NCBI GenBank assembly: GCA_044868105.1
Contig: JBIOWC010000223.1
Span: 1 to 9,526, forward strand
DNA: 9,526 nt
Reading direction: 5' to 3'
Source: JBFMDH01 sp044868105
GTDB lineage: Bacteria > Acidobacteriota > Blastocatellia > UBA7656
A program made the translations under genes and the position numbers. The notes beneath the pieces were generated by a model. It searched no databases and was not told the origin of the DNA. It saw only the letters and a list, made by a program, of their open reading frames with translations. Position 1 is the stretch's first letter, and the number at the start of each line of letters is the position of its first letter. Shown here in pieces: positions 1 through 7,019 of the stretch.

Positions 1-1
1 A

Positions 2-1279
2 CCAAGCTTTACATTATCAGGCTTTACTTCTGGAACCGCCCTGGTTGACCCGGGCTCCGAGCGCGGCATAAAGATTGTGCAGGAAGTCTTTAATAAATTG
101 TGCGATAAGGCAGAAACGATCATTGCCAATGGCGATAAACGAGAAGCCTTAAAGTTGTGTCGTGGAGCTTTTGGGGTCGTACGGGCCCGCATGGAATCCA
201 ATACCGTGCCTAGATGGTATGCCTATGATCCTAGCCTATGTTATGACACATATTTGGGTATGTTGGCCCGCCTTATCGATCTGGTTCGCGATGCCTCGCC
301 CAGTCACTGGGACTATGCATCCCGGGATGATTTAGTTAAAACCGAAGACCCGGAAGGCATTCTTTATGCTGATGAATTGGCCTGGCTTTATAATGAGCTT
401 GGCCTCGGAAGTTATAGTCAAAGTTCAATGCTTGATGCGCTTGCGGTTTGGGAACAACAGTATGAAATCAACCGCATCATCGATAGACGAGAAGAAGGCG
501 GTCAATACATCTTTCAGTCGCTTTGCAATTTAGGCGCGTCGAATATTCACCTGGGCAGACTTGAAATCGCCGAGACCTATTTTAAAAACGCAATGCGGCA
601 GAATTTTTCTATCAAAGACAAAGACCACGGGGGACGCATTACAGGCTATCTTGCCCTCATTCATCATTTGCGAGGCAATTTGAAAGAGGCGGATAAATTC
701 TACCAAAAGGCCATCAGGAAAATCGAAGATGGAGGGACTAATAATCGCGGAAAAAGTATCTTTCTTCGACACTATAGTGACCTGTTGATGACCCAAAAGA
801 AGATGGAAAAAGCTGAGGTCGTAATGCAATCGAGCCGAGCCCTTGCGGAAGTTGATCGTTACCCAGATCTGACGGCTTACGTACGGCTCTCCTTTGGCCA
901 CTGGCATCGCCTGAAAAATAATATTCCCGCAGCCCTACAGGAATACAATGCGGCATTAAAGGAAGCTCGACAAATCGGCATTCGACGCCTTGAAGCAGAA
1001 GTGCTTACGGAGTTAGCGCGCTTATTTTTATCAATCGGCGAGTTTCACCTGGCCAGGCAGCGTGCGATTGAATCATTGATGATTGCTAATGAATGTGTAT
1101 TGGGCTTAAGACAAACTCATGGATTGCTTGTGCTTGGTAAGGCAACCGTAAAGGCCGGTCAACGAGAGTTGGGGATAGCCTATTTAAAACAGGCCAAACG
1201 GCTGGCAAAACGTCAACAGTACTGGCTTCGCATGCAGGAAGCCGAGGAAGAGTTACAACGACTAGAGGGAGATAGCTAG
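2..1279 (+). CDS. TPR-repeat protein, probably 5'-partial
   Basis: The frame is open from base 2 to the TAG at 1277-1279. The first start-like codon inside is GTG at 77, but it has no Shine-Dalgarno before it. The 25 codons upstream read like ordinary protein (SGFTSGTALVDPGSERG), so the true start is probably outside the window; GTG77 would give 400 aa. Numbered from GTG77, residues about 146-380 form at least five or six TPR helix pairs with the G-x-x-x-x-A spacing, for example LGRLEIAETYFKNA near 159-172 and LRGNLKEADKFYQKA near 198-212. TPR arrays bind proteins or peptides, so a scaffold or regulatory role is likely. No catalytic motif, signal peptide or membrane segment is visible. A missing N-terminal domain (DNA-binding or sensor) is possible but not seen. 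The gene ends 45 bases before fadN on the same strand and may be cotranscribed with it. The specific function is not recognised. Confidence 0.72.
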   Translation, partial: PSFTLSGFTSGTALVDPGSERGIKIVQEVFNKLCDKAETIIANGDKREALKLCRGAFGVVRARMESNTVPRWYAYDPSLCYDTYLGMLARLIDLVRDASPSHWDYASRDDLVKTEDPEGILYADELAWLYNELGLGSYSQSSMLDALAVWEQQYEINRIIDRREEGGQYIFQSLCNLGASNIHLGRLEIAETYFKNAMRQNFSIKDKDHGGRITGYLALIHHLRGNLKEADKFYQKAIRKIEDGGTNNRGKSIFLRHYSDLLMTQKKMEKAEVVMQSSRALAEVDRYPDLTAYVRLSFGHWHRLKNNIPAALQEYNAALKEARQIGIRRLEAEVLTELARLFLSIGEFHLARQRAIESLMIANECVLGLRQTHGLLVLGKATVKAGQRELGIAYLKQAKRLAKRQQYWLRMQEAEEELQRLEGDS

Positions 1280-1312
1280 AGAGCTTTCTGAAATTAACTA
1301 AGCAGTGAATAC

Positions 1313-1318
1313 GGAGGG
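1313..1318 (+). promoter_or_regulatory. Shine-Dalgarno that fixes the fadN TTG start
   Basis: GGAGGG lies six bases before the TTG at 1325. No ATG or GTG fits better: the first downstream in-frame ATG codes Met16, inside the nucleotide-binding GSGTMG motif, so starting there would destroy the fold. The strong ribosome binding site may compensate for the weak TTG initiator. Confidence 0.82.
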
Positions 1319-1324
1319 ATTTTT

Positions 1325-3730
1325 TTGAACAATAAAATTGAAAGAGTGGCGGTGCTTGGTTCTGGCACTATGGGCGCGCAAATTGCCGCCCACTTGGCAA
1401 ATGCCGGAATTGAAGTCTTACTGCTGGACATTGCGCCAAAGGAGTTGACGAAGGATGAAGAGGCGAAAGGACTCACGCTTGAGAGTAAAGGGGTTAGAAA
1501 CCGCATCGTCAATGCGGGGCTTGAAGCGGCAAAAAAGATTAAGCCCGCAGCATTTTTTTCCGCTTCGCTTGTCGGCTTGGTAAAGACCGGAAATTTCGAA
1601 GACGACCTCGATAAAATTGCTCAATGTGATTGGGTCATTGAAGCGGTGATTGAGAATCTCGAAATCAAACGCGCGCTTTACGAACAGGTAGATAAATTTC
1701 GCAAACCCGGTTCAATCATCAGCTCCAATACGTCGGGGATTCCGATTCGCGCTATGGCCGAAGGTCGCTCAGATGATTTCAGAGCGCATTTTTTAGGCAC
1801 ACATTTTTTCAACCCTCCGCGATACCTCAAACTTCTGGAAGTCATTCCAACAGCCGACACCAAACCGGAAGTCGTAAAATTCATCGGCGAGTTTTGTGAT
1901 CGTCGGCTCGGCAAAGGCATTGTGTATGCCAAAGACACGCCGAATTTCATTGCCAACCGCATTGCGGCTTTCAGTTCATTTAACACCATCAAAACCATGC
2001 TGGAGGGCGATTACACCATTGAAGAAGTTGATGCACTGACCGGCCCGTTGATTGGCCGCCCGAAATCGGCAACCTTCAGAACCACAGATATTGTTGGCCT
2101 GGATGTTTCGCTCTATGTGGCCGATAACCTCTATAAAGCGGTGCCCGGTGATGAACAGCGCGAAATGTTAATTGCGCCTGATTTTTTGCGTGAAATGGTC
2201 AAACGTAAAATGCTTGGCAATAAAACAGGCGGCGGGTTTTACAAAAAAATGAGAGGCGAAGGCGGCAAACCCGAATATCAGGTTTTGGATTATAAAACGC
2301 TGGAATATCGCCCTTCGCAAAAAGTAAGTTTTTCCTCAATCGACGCCGCTAAACAACTGGCGACTCCCGCTGAAAGACTTCGGGCGTTGATTTATGACAA
2401 TGCCCGCGTTGGACAATTTTTATGGAAGACTTTAAGTCAGAATTTGATTTATGCGGCAAATCGAATCCCTGAAATTGCCGATGATATTGTGAATCTCGAT
2501 AACGCCGTGAAGTGGGGATTCAATTTTGAAATGGGCATCTTTGAATCGTGGGATGCCATCGGAGTTGAAAAGTCTGTAACGCGGATGCGCGAAGAGGGAA
2601 TGCCAATTCCCGAAACGGTTGAAAAACTTCTCGCTTCAGGCAAGCAGAGTTTTTATGAAAAACGCGATGGGAAAACCTACTATTTCGATTTCGCGTCATC
2701 TGAATATAAAGCGGTTCCAGACCGTCCGGGCATCTTATTACTCAAACCGCTTAAAGAACAGAATCGCATCATCAAGAAAAATGCGGCGGCATCTTTAATT
2801 GATATTGGTGATGGCGTCGCCTGTTTGGAATTTCATTCCAAAATGAATGCGATTGGCGGCGATACGATAGCCATGATGAATTATGCCGTGAAAGAGGTCG
2901 GGCAGAATTTTGAGGCTTTAGTCATTGCCAACGAAGCCGATAATTTTTCGGTCGGCGCCAATATCATGATGGTTCTTTTGGCGATTCAGGAAGGCGAGTG
3001 GGACGAGATTGCTATCTCCGTTCGCCAATTCCAGAACGCCAATATGAATCTGCGATATTCGGCAAAACCCGTAGTCGTGGCGCCCGCCGGAATGGCGCTT
3101 GGCGGCGGCTGTGAAATCACCATGCATGCGGACAAGGTTCGCGCCCATGCCGAAACCTATATCGGTTTGGTTGAAGTCGGCGTTGGACTCATTCCCGGCG
3201 GCGGCGGCGTAAAAGAGTTGGTCTTGCGGGCAACCGAAGGCGCCAGCCCGGATGAAGATTTGTTCCCGCGCATTCGCAAAGTGTCCGAGACCATCGCCAT
3301 GGCGAAGGTTTCGACCTCTGCGGTAGAAGCACGCGAACTTGGCTTTTTGCGTGACACAGACCATATCACCATGAATCGCGAGCGCTTGATAGAAGACGCC
3401 AAGCAGACGGCGCTGGCGCTGGTCAGGGAAGGCTACGAGCAACCGCATCCGCGAACCGATATTCCGGTGATGGGCGAAGCGGCACTGGCGACCATTAAGC
3501 TCGCAGTTCATATGATGCAGCGTGGCGGCTTTATTTCCGAATACGATGCGCATGTGGCCAAGAAACTGGCGCACATCATCACCGGCGGCAACCTGTCGCG
3601 AAAGACCCTGGTGAGCGAACAATATTTATTAGACCTCGAACGTGAAGCCTTTGTCTCGCTATGCGGCGAGCGTAAAACTCAGGAGCGCATCATGCACATG
3701 CTCAAGACCGGCAAGCCGTTGAGGAATTAA
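1325..3730 (+). CDS. fadN: Bifunctional 3-hydroxyacyl-CoA dehydrogenase / enoyl-CoA hydratase (FadN type)
   Basis: This 801-aa cytoplasmic enzyme catalyses two middle steps of beta-oxidation: hydration of 2-enoyl-CoA and NAD-dependent oxidation of 3-hydroxyacyl-CoA. The N-terminal Rossmann domain has GSGTMG at 12-17 and Asp35 at the end of strand 2, as expected for NAD. The dehydrogenase motif GTHFFNPP at 158-165 gives catalytic His160, paired with Glu172, and Asn211 lies in PNFIANR. The C-terminal dehydrogenase domains run from about 215 to 440, including GPLIGRPKSATFRTTDIVG near 240-258. The hydratase domain spans about 490-690: FSVGANI at 541-547 is the oxyanion-hole segment, and Glu597 (GGGCE) and Glu617 (GLVEVGVG) are 20 residues apart, like the two catalytic glutamates of FadB. 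Dehydrogenase-before-hydratase order and length match Bacillus FadN rather than E. coli FadB. The TTG start is supported by GGAGGG six bases upstream. fadA follows after 20 bases. Both active sites look intact. Confidence 0.95.
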   Translation: MNNKIERVAVLGSGTMGAQIAAHLANAGIEVLLLDIAPKELTKDEEAKGLTLESKGVRNRIVNAGLEAAKKIKPAAFFSASLVGLVKTGNFEDDLDKIAQCDWVIEAVIENLEIKRALYEQVDKFRKPGSIISSNTSGIPIRAMAEGRSDDFRAHFLGTHFFNPPRYLKLLEVIPTADTKPEVVKFIGEFCDRRLGKGIVYAKDTPNFIANRIAAFSSFNTIKTMLEGDYTIEEVDALTGPLIGRPKSATFRTTDIVGLDVSLYVADNLYKAVPGDEQREMLIAPDFLREMVKRKMLGNKTGGGFYKKMRGEGGKPEYQVLDYKTLEYRPSQKVSFSSIDAAKQLATPAERLRALIYDNARVGQFLWKTLSQNLIYAANRIPEIADDIVNLDNAVKWGFNFEMGIFESWDAIGVEKSVTRMREEGMPIPETVEKLLASGKQSFYEKRDGKTYYFDFASSEYKAVPDRPGILLLKPLKEQNRIIKKNAAASLIDIGDGVACLEFHSKMNAIGGDTIAMMNYAVKEVGQNFEALVIANEADNFSVGANIMMVLLAIQEGEWDEIAISVRQFQNANMNLRYSAKPVVVAPAGMALGGGCEITMHADKVRAHAETYIGLVEVGVGLIPGGGGVKELVLRATEGASPDEDLFPRIRKVSETIAMAKVSTSAVEARELGFLRDTDHITMNRERLIEDAKQTALALVREGYEQPHPRTDIPVMGEAALATIKLAVHMMQRGGFISEYDAHVAKKLAHIITGGNLSRKTLVSEQYLLDLEREAFVSLCGERKTQERIMHMLKTGKPLRN

Positions 3731-3750
3731 ACAGATTGGAGAATCAATAA

Positions 3751-4929
3751 ATGAATGAAGCCGTAATTGTAAAAGCCTTGAGAACCGCAGTCGGCAAAGC
3801 GCCGCGCGGCAGTCTGAAAGACACACGACCGGATGATTTGGCAGGCGCTGTGATAAAAGCCGCAGTTGAACAGACTGAGAATCTTTCGCCCGAAATGGTT
3901 GAAGATGTGATTATGGGTTGCGCAACGCCGGAAGCCGAGCAGGGAATGAATGTCGCCCGACAGGCGGCCTGGCTTGCCGGGCTTCCGAAAGAGACTGCGG
4001 GAGTGACCATCAATCGTTTCTGCTCATCGGGGTTGCAAGCCATCGCCTTTGCAGCCGAACGCATTATGACCGGTTGGGCTGATTGTATCGTCGCCGGCGG
4101 CACGGAATCCATGAGCATGATTCCGATGGGCGGTAATGTGATTCGCCCTAATCCGACTTTGGTTGACGAGTGGCCCGATTACTTTTTGAGTATGGGACTC
4201 ACGGCTGAAAACCTGGCGCAGAAATATTCCATTTCGCGTGAAGATGCCGATGCGTTTTCGCTTGGCAGTCATCAAAAAGCTTTGGCGGCCATCGCGGAAG
4301 GGAAGTTCAAAGATGAAATCGTCCCCGTCACTATCCGAACAAACGAACTCGACGGTAAAGGTAAAATCGTCACCAAAGAGCGCATTTTTGATACCGATGA
4401 AGGGCCGCGCGCCGATACTTCGGTTGAAGGATTGGCAAAACTTCGCGCTGTCTTTCACGCGAAAGGCTCGGTGACGGCGGGCAATTCTTCGCAAACTTCG
4501 GACGGCGCAGCGGCGGCCGTTGTGATGTCTGCTGATAAAGCCAAAGCGTTAAATATCAAACCGATTGCCAGATTCATCGCTTATGCAACGGCGGGAGTCG
4601 CACCTGATTATATGGGCATTGGTCCGGTTGCCGCTGTGCCGAAAGCTTTAAAGATTGCCGGGCTCACGCTTGACCAGATTGATTTGATTGAACTCAATGA
4701 AGCTTTCGCGGCACAGGCGCTCGCCGTCGTTAAAGAACTCGGCATCAATCAAGACAAGTTGAACGTAAACGGCGGAGCCGTCGCGCTTGGGCACCCGTTG
4801 GGCTGCACAGGGGCGAAACTCACGGCAACGATTTTAAGCGAAATGCAGCGGCGCAAGGCGCGCTACGGACTGGTCACGATGTGCGTTGGCGGCGGCATGG
4901 GCGCCGCCGGAATATTTGAACTTTTATGA
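3751..4929 (+). CDS. fadA: Acetyl-CoA acyltransferase (3-ketoacyl-CoA thiolase)
   Basis: This 392-aa thiolase performs the last step of beta-oxidation, CoA-dependent cleavage of 3-ketoacyl-CoA to acetyl-CoA and a shortened acyl-CoA. All catalytic elements are visible: nucleophile Cys91 in NRFCSSGLQAI, Asn316 in NEAFA (316-320), His348 in GHPLGCTGAK (347-356), and the acid/base Cys378 in CVGGGMG. Length and residue spacing are those of a complete thiolase of the FadA/AtoB family. Position in the operon, rather than sequence alone, favours the degradative role over acetoacetyl-CoA synthesis. The ATG is preceded by GGAG at 3738-3741 with a nine-base spacer. The gene starts 20 bases after fadN stops, so the two are almost certainly cotranscribed and probably form a multienzyme complex. 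Element A begins 11 bases after its stop codon and separates it from fadE. Confidence 0.95.
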   Translation: MNEAVIVKALRTAVGKAPRGSLKDTRPDDLAGAVIKAAVEQTENLSPEMVEDVIMGCATPEAEQGMNVARQAAWLAGLPKETAGVTINRFCSSGLQAIAFAAERIMTGWADCIVAGGTESMSMIPMGGNVIRPNPTLVDEWPDYFLSMGLTAENLAQKYSISREDADAFSLGSHQKALAAIAEGKFKDEIVPVTIRTNELDGKGKIVTKERIFDTDEGPRADTSVEGLAKLRAVFHAKGSVTAGNSSQTSDGAAAAVVMSADKAKALNIKPIARFIAYATAGVAPDYMGIGPVAAVPKALKIAGLTLDQIDLIELNEAFAAQALAVVKELGINQDKLNVNGGAVALGHPLGCTGAKLTATILSEMQRRKARYGLVTMCVGGGMGAAGIFELL

Positions 4930-4939
4930 TTTAAAGAAG

Positions 4940-5064
4940 CCAGAATCCAGGAGTCGGAAGTCAGAATGGAAAGACTTTTGACCGCGCTCTCAGATCGCTT
5001 CTTGTATCTCATCGCGACGACCAAGAAGAAAATTCTGACTCCTGAATTCTGACTCCTGAATTCC
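4940..5064. repeat. Element A: inverted-repeat element with 7-bp-periodic arms
   Basis: The left arm (4940-4967) and right arm (5032-5064) are reverse complements in two registers offset by 7 bp: 20 of 28 positions match in one register, and a 17-base core (4943-4959) matches at 15 of 17 in the other. Both arms are chains of related heptamers: TTCTGAC and TCCTGAA on the right, their complements on the left. Between the arms lies a non-repetitive core holding a smaller perfect 7-bp stem, CTTCTTG (4998-5004) with CAAGAAG (5022-5028). There is no coding capacity and no T-run after the stem, so it does not look like a Rho-independent terminator. It resembles a MITE- or REP-type palindromic element. 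In an operon mRNA it would fold into a long hairpin between fadA and fadE and could alter stability or the ratio of the two products; that role is inferred. Confidence 0.72.
5033..5060. repeat. Perfect 14-bp tandem duplication in the right arm of element A
   Basis: The unit TTCTGACTCCTGAA occurs twice head to tail with no mismatch (5033-5046 and 5047-5060), followed by TTCC that begins a third copy. Each unit is itself two related heptamers. The perfect identity suggests recent slippage or conversion, while the left arm has drifted. Confidence 0.85.
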
Positions 5065-5086
5065 ATTAAACAAAGGAGCGAGTATT

Positions 5087-6871
5087 ATGAGTAGCGTTTC
5101 ACCACAGAAGAAAGTTTTACGCGGAGCGAGTTTTCTTTTTGAAGACCACAAACCCGAAGAAATATTTACCCCCGAAGATGTCAGCGATGAACATCGTTTA
5201 ATTGCGCAAACGGCTTTTGAATTTTCCGAAAAAGAGGTGTTGCCGCTTGATGCAGAGATCGAAAAGAAAAATTACACTGTGCATCGCGAGTTGTTAAAAA
5301 AAGCCGGGGAACTGGGGCTTTTAGGCATAGATATTCCCGAACAATACGGCGGCGCCGGGTTGGATTTGCTCAGTTCACTGGTTGCCTCGGAAAACCTTTC
5401 GCATCAATCTTCGTTTTCGGGAACCGTCGGCGCGCACACGACCATCGGCACCTTGCCGATTGCCTATTTTGGCAATGAAGAGCAGAAGGAAAGATACTTG
5501 CCGCGCCTGGCCACGGCTGAACTTGTCGGCGCTTATGCATTGACGGAGGCCGGTTCAGGTTCCGATGCGCTGGCCGCAAAGACCACAGCGACCTTAACCG
5601 AAGATGGGAAATATTACATTCTCAACGGGCAGAAGATGTGGATTACTAACGGCGGATTTGCTGATGTGTTTATCGTCTTTGCCAAAGTAGATGGCAACAA
5701 ATTCACGGCCTTTATTGTTGAGCGGAGTTTTCCGGGGGTTTCGACATCGCCCGATGAACATAAGATGGGACTCAATGGCTCTTCGACGTGCGCGGTCAAT
5801 TTAGATAACGCGCAAGTGCCGGTTGAAAATCTGCTGGGTGAAATCGGCAAAGGTCATTTAATCGCCTTCAACATTTTAAACATCGGGCGATTAAAATTGG
5901 GCGTCAGTTCAATAGCCGGCTCGAAGCGCGTGACCACAGTTGCCACTGAGTATGCAAAACAGCGACATCAATTCGGTGTGCCGATTGCTTCATTCGGATT
6001 GATAAAACATAAACTCGGTGAGATGGCGGTTCGGTCCTATGTCGGCGAATGCATGATTTATCGCACCGTCGGAATGATTGAAGAGATGATGTCAACGGTT
6101 GACCGTAATGTGCCGAAAGAGGCGTTGAAAGCCATCGAAGATTACGCCATTGAATGTTCGATTCTCAAAGCCGCTTGCAGCGAATACCTGGCATACTGCG
6201 TTGATGAAGGCGTACAGGTTTTTGGCGGCAATGGTTATTCGAGCGATTATCCGGTTGAACGCGCCTATCGTGATGCGCGCATCGCGAGAATTTACGAAGG
6301 CACAAACGAAATCAATCGCTTGATTATCGCCGGTCAACTTTTGCGCCGCGCTGCCAAAGGCGAAAATCCCTTGTTTACCATGGCCAAGCAACTGCAAGAC
6401 GAGATGCTCACGCCGTCTATGCCCGAAGAATTGCCGGAGACCCTGTTTGCAGAAGAGCGCGCAGGGCTTACGAATTGCAAAAAGGCGGTTATCGCTGTGC
6501 TCGGTTCCGCGGCCCTGAAGTACCGCGATAAAGCGCAGGAGCAACAGGAAGTCTTAGGCGCAGCGAGTGAAATGATAATGGATATCTTTGGGATGGAAAG
6601 CGCGATTTTGCGTACCGAAAAACTCGTTGCCGCAAAAGGCGAGGCGAATTGCGCCTTGCAGATTGACGCAACCAAAGTCTTCGCAAGCGACGCCGTTCAA
6701 CGCATTGAACAACGAGCCAAAATTGCGCTTGCCGCAATGAGTGAAGGCGATGAACTGCGAATGATGATGGCCGTTGTGCGCCGTTATATGAAATACACAC
6801 CATATAACACCATCGCCGCGCGTCGTCGCATTGCTGAAGCGATGACCGAAGCGGGAAGATACAACCTCTAA
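5087..6871 (+). CDS. fadE: Acyl-CoA dehydrogenase, long FadE/VLCAD-like type
   Basis: This 594-aa FAD enzyme would carry out the first oxidation of beta-oxidation, acyl-CoA to trans-2-enoyl-CoA, passing electrons to an electron-transferring flavoprotein encoded elsewhere. The helical N-terminal domain covers about 35-145. The beta-barrel domain contains YALTEAGSGSDA at 150-161 and WITNGG at 185-190, the substrate and flavin signatures. The C-terminal helical domain contains RHQFGVPI at 293-300, VQVFGGNGY at 376-384, and IYEGTNEINRLII at 402-414, in which Glu404 is the likely catalytic base. About 170 extra residues follow, so the protein is longer than the ~380-residue short-chain enzymes and resembles Bacillus FadE and the VLCAD group, which favours long acyl chains. 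There is no signal peptide or membrane anchor. The ATG has AGGAG at 5074-5078 with an eight-base spacer. The gene is separated from fadA by element A, and its stop is three bases before element B. Confidence 0.94.
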   Translation: MSSVSPQKKVLRGASFLFEDHKPEEIFTPEDVSDEHRLIAQTAFEFSEKEVLPLDAEIEKKNYTVHRELLKKAGELGLLGIDIPEQYGGAGLDLLSSLVASENLSHQSSFSGTVGAHTTIGTLPIAYFGNEEQKERYLPRLATAELVGAYALTEAGSGSDALAAKTTATLTEDGKYYILNGQKMWITNGGFADVFIVFAKVDGNKFTAFIVERSFPGVSTSPDEHKMGLNGSSTCAVNLDNAQVPVENLLGEIGKGHLIAFNILNIGRLKLGVSSIAGSKRVTTVATEYAKQRHQFGVPIASFGLIKHKLGEMAVRSYVGECMIYRTVGMIEEMMSTVDRNVPKEALKAIEDYAIECSILKAACSEYLAYCVDEGVQVFGGNGYSSDYPVERAYRDARIARIYEGTNEINRLIIAGQLLRRAAKGENPLFTMAKQLQDEMLTPSMPEELPETLFAEERAGLTNCKKAVIAVLGSAALKYRDKAQEQQEVLGAASEMIMDIFGMESAILRTEKLVAAKGEANCALQIDATKVFASDAVQRIEQRAKIALAAMSEGDELRMMMAVVRRYMKYTPYNTIAARRRIAEAMTEAGRYNL

Positions 6872-6874
6872 AGA

Positions 6875-7016
6875 ATTTTGGATTTTGGGTTTTAGATTTT
6901 GGATTGCGGCGGCACGAATAGGGCAGGTTGAGGGAACCTGTTCTCATAATAGGTAGCAAGAATTAGCCCCAATCTTTTCTCTATGAATCCAAAATCCAAA
7001 ATCTAAAATCCAAAAT
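6875..7016. repeat. Element B: inverted-repeat element with 7-bp-periodic A/T-rich arms
   Basis: Left arm 6875-6905 and right arm 6986-7016 are 31-base reverse complements with 28 matches; two of the three mismatches would be G-T (G-U in RNA) wobbles. Each arm is four heptamers in tandem: TTTTGGA, TTTTGGG, TTTTAGA, TTTTGGA on the left, and complements of the same set on the right. The 80-base core is unrelated in composition and contains its own small hairpin at 6924-6940. The element fills essentially all of the fadE-to-MBL gap: it begins three bases after the fadE stop and ends three bases before the next ATG. It has the same architecture as element A but different unit and core sequences. 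It is most likely a MITE- or REP-like mobile palindrome or an RNA-hairpin element. Comparable heptamer-based intergenic repeats are, from memory, common in cyanobacteria. Confidence 0.8.
6924..6940. other. Small perfect hairpin in the core of element B
   Basis: CAGGTT (6924-6929) and AACCTG (6935-6940) pair perfectly around the five-base loop GAGGG. The stem sits near the middle of element B, inside the outer 31-bp arms, giving a nested-hairpin layout like the inner stem of element A. It is followed by TTCTCAT rather than a run of T, so a terminator function is doubtful. Confidence 0.6.
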
Positions 7017-7019
7017 CGA

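Noticed and set aside
2918..3622. Antisense open frame of 234 codons inside fadN
   Set aside because: It lies opposite the conserved hydratase domain, its translation has no recognisable motif, and it is explained by codon bias of the + strand gene.
4024..4494. Antisense open frame of 156 codons inside fadA
   Set aside because: It is a shadow of a fully conserved thiolase; no start signal or family resemblance was seen.
4978..5010. TTGACC plus TATCTC as a promoter for fadE in element A
   Set aside because: The -10 match is poor (three of six) and the spacing (21 bases) is outside the normal range.
6945..6950. CATAAT as a -10 box for the MBL gene inside element B
   Set aside because: It matches five of six consensus bases, but no acceptable -35 hexamer lies 16-18 bases upstream, so the evidence is too weak to annotate.
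6489..6959. Antisense open frame of 156 codons over the fadE end and element B
   Set aside because: It begins inside the repeat element and reads as arginine/serine-rich low-quality protein; fadE on the other strand is conserved to its end.
4940..7016. CRISPR array or tandem repeat locus
   Set aside because: The repeats are 7-14 bp, contiguous and arranged as inverted arms, with no unique spacers of regular length and no cas genes.
6875..7016. Element B as a Rho-independent terminator after fadE
   Set aside because: The long stem is A/T-rich, the small inner GC-containing hairpin lacks a following T-run, and the outer stem ends next to the start codon of the next gene.
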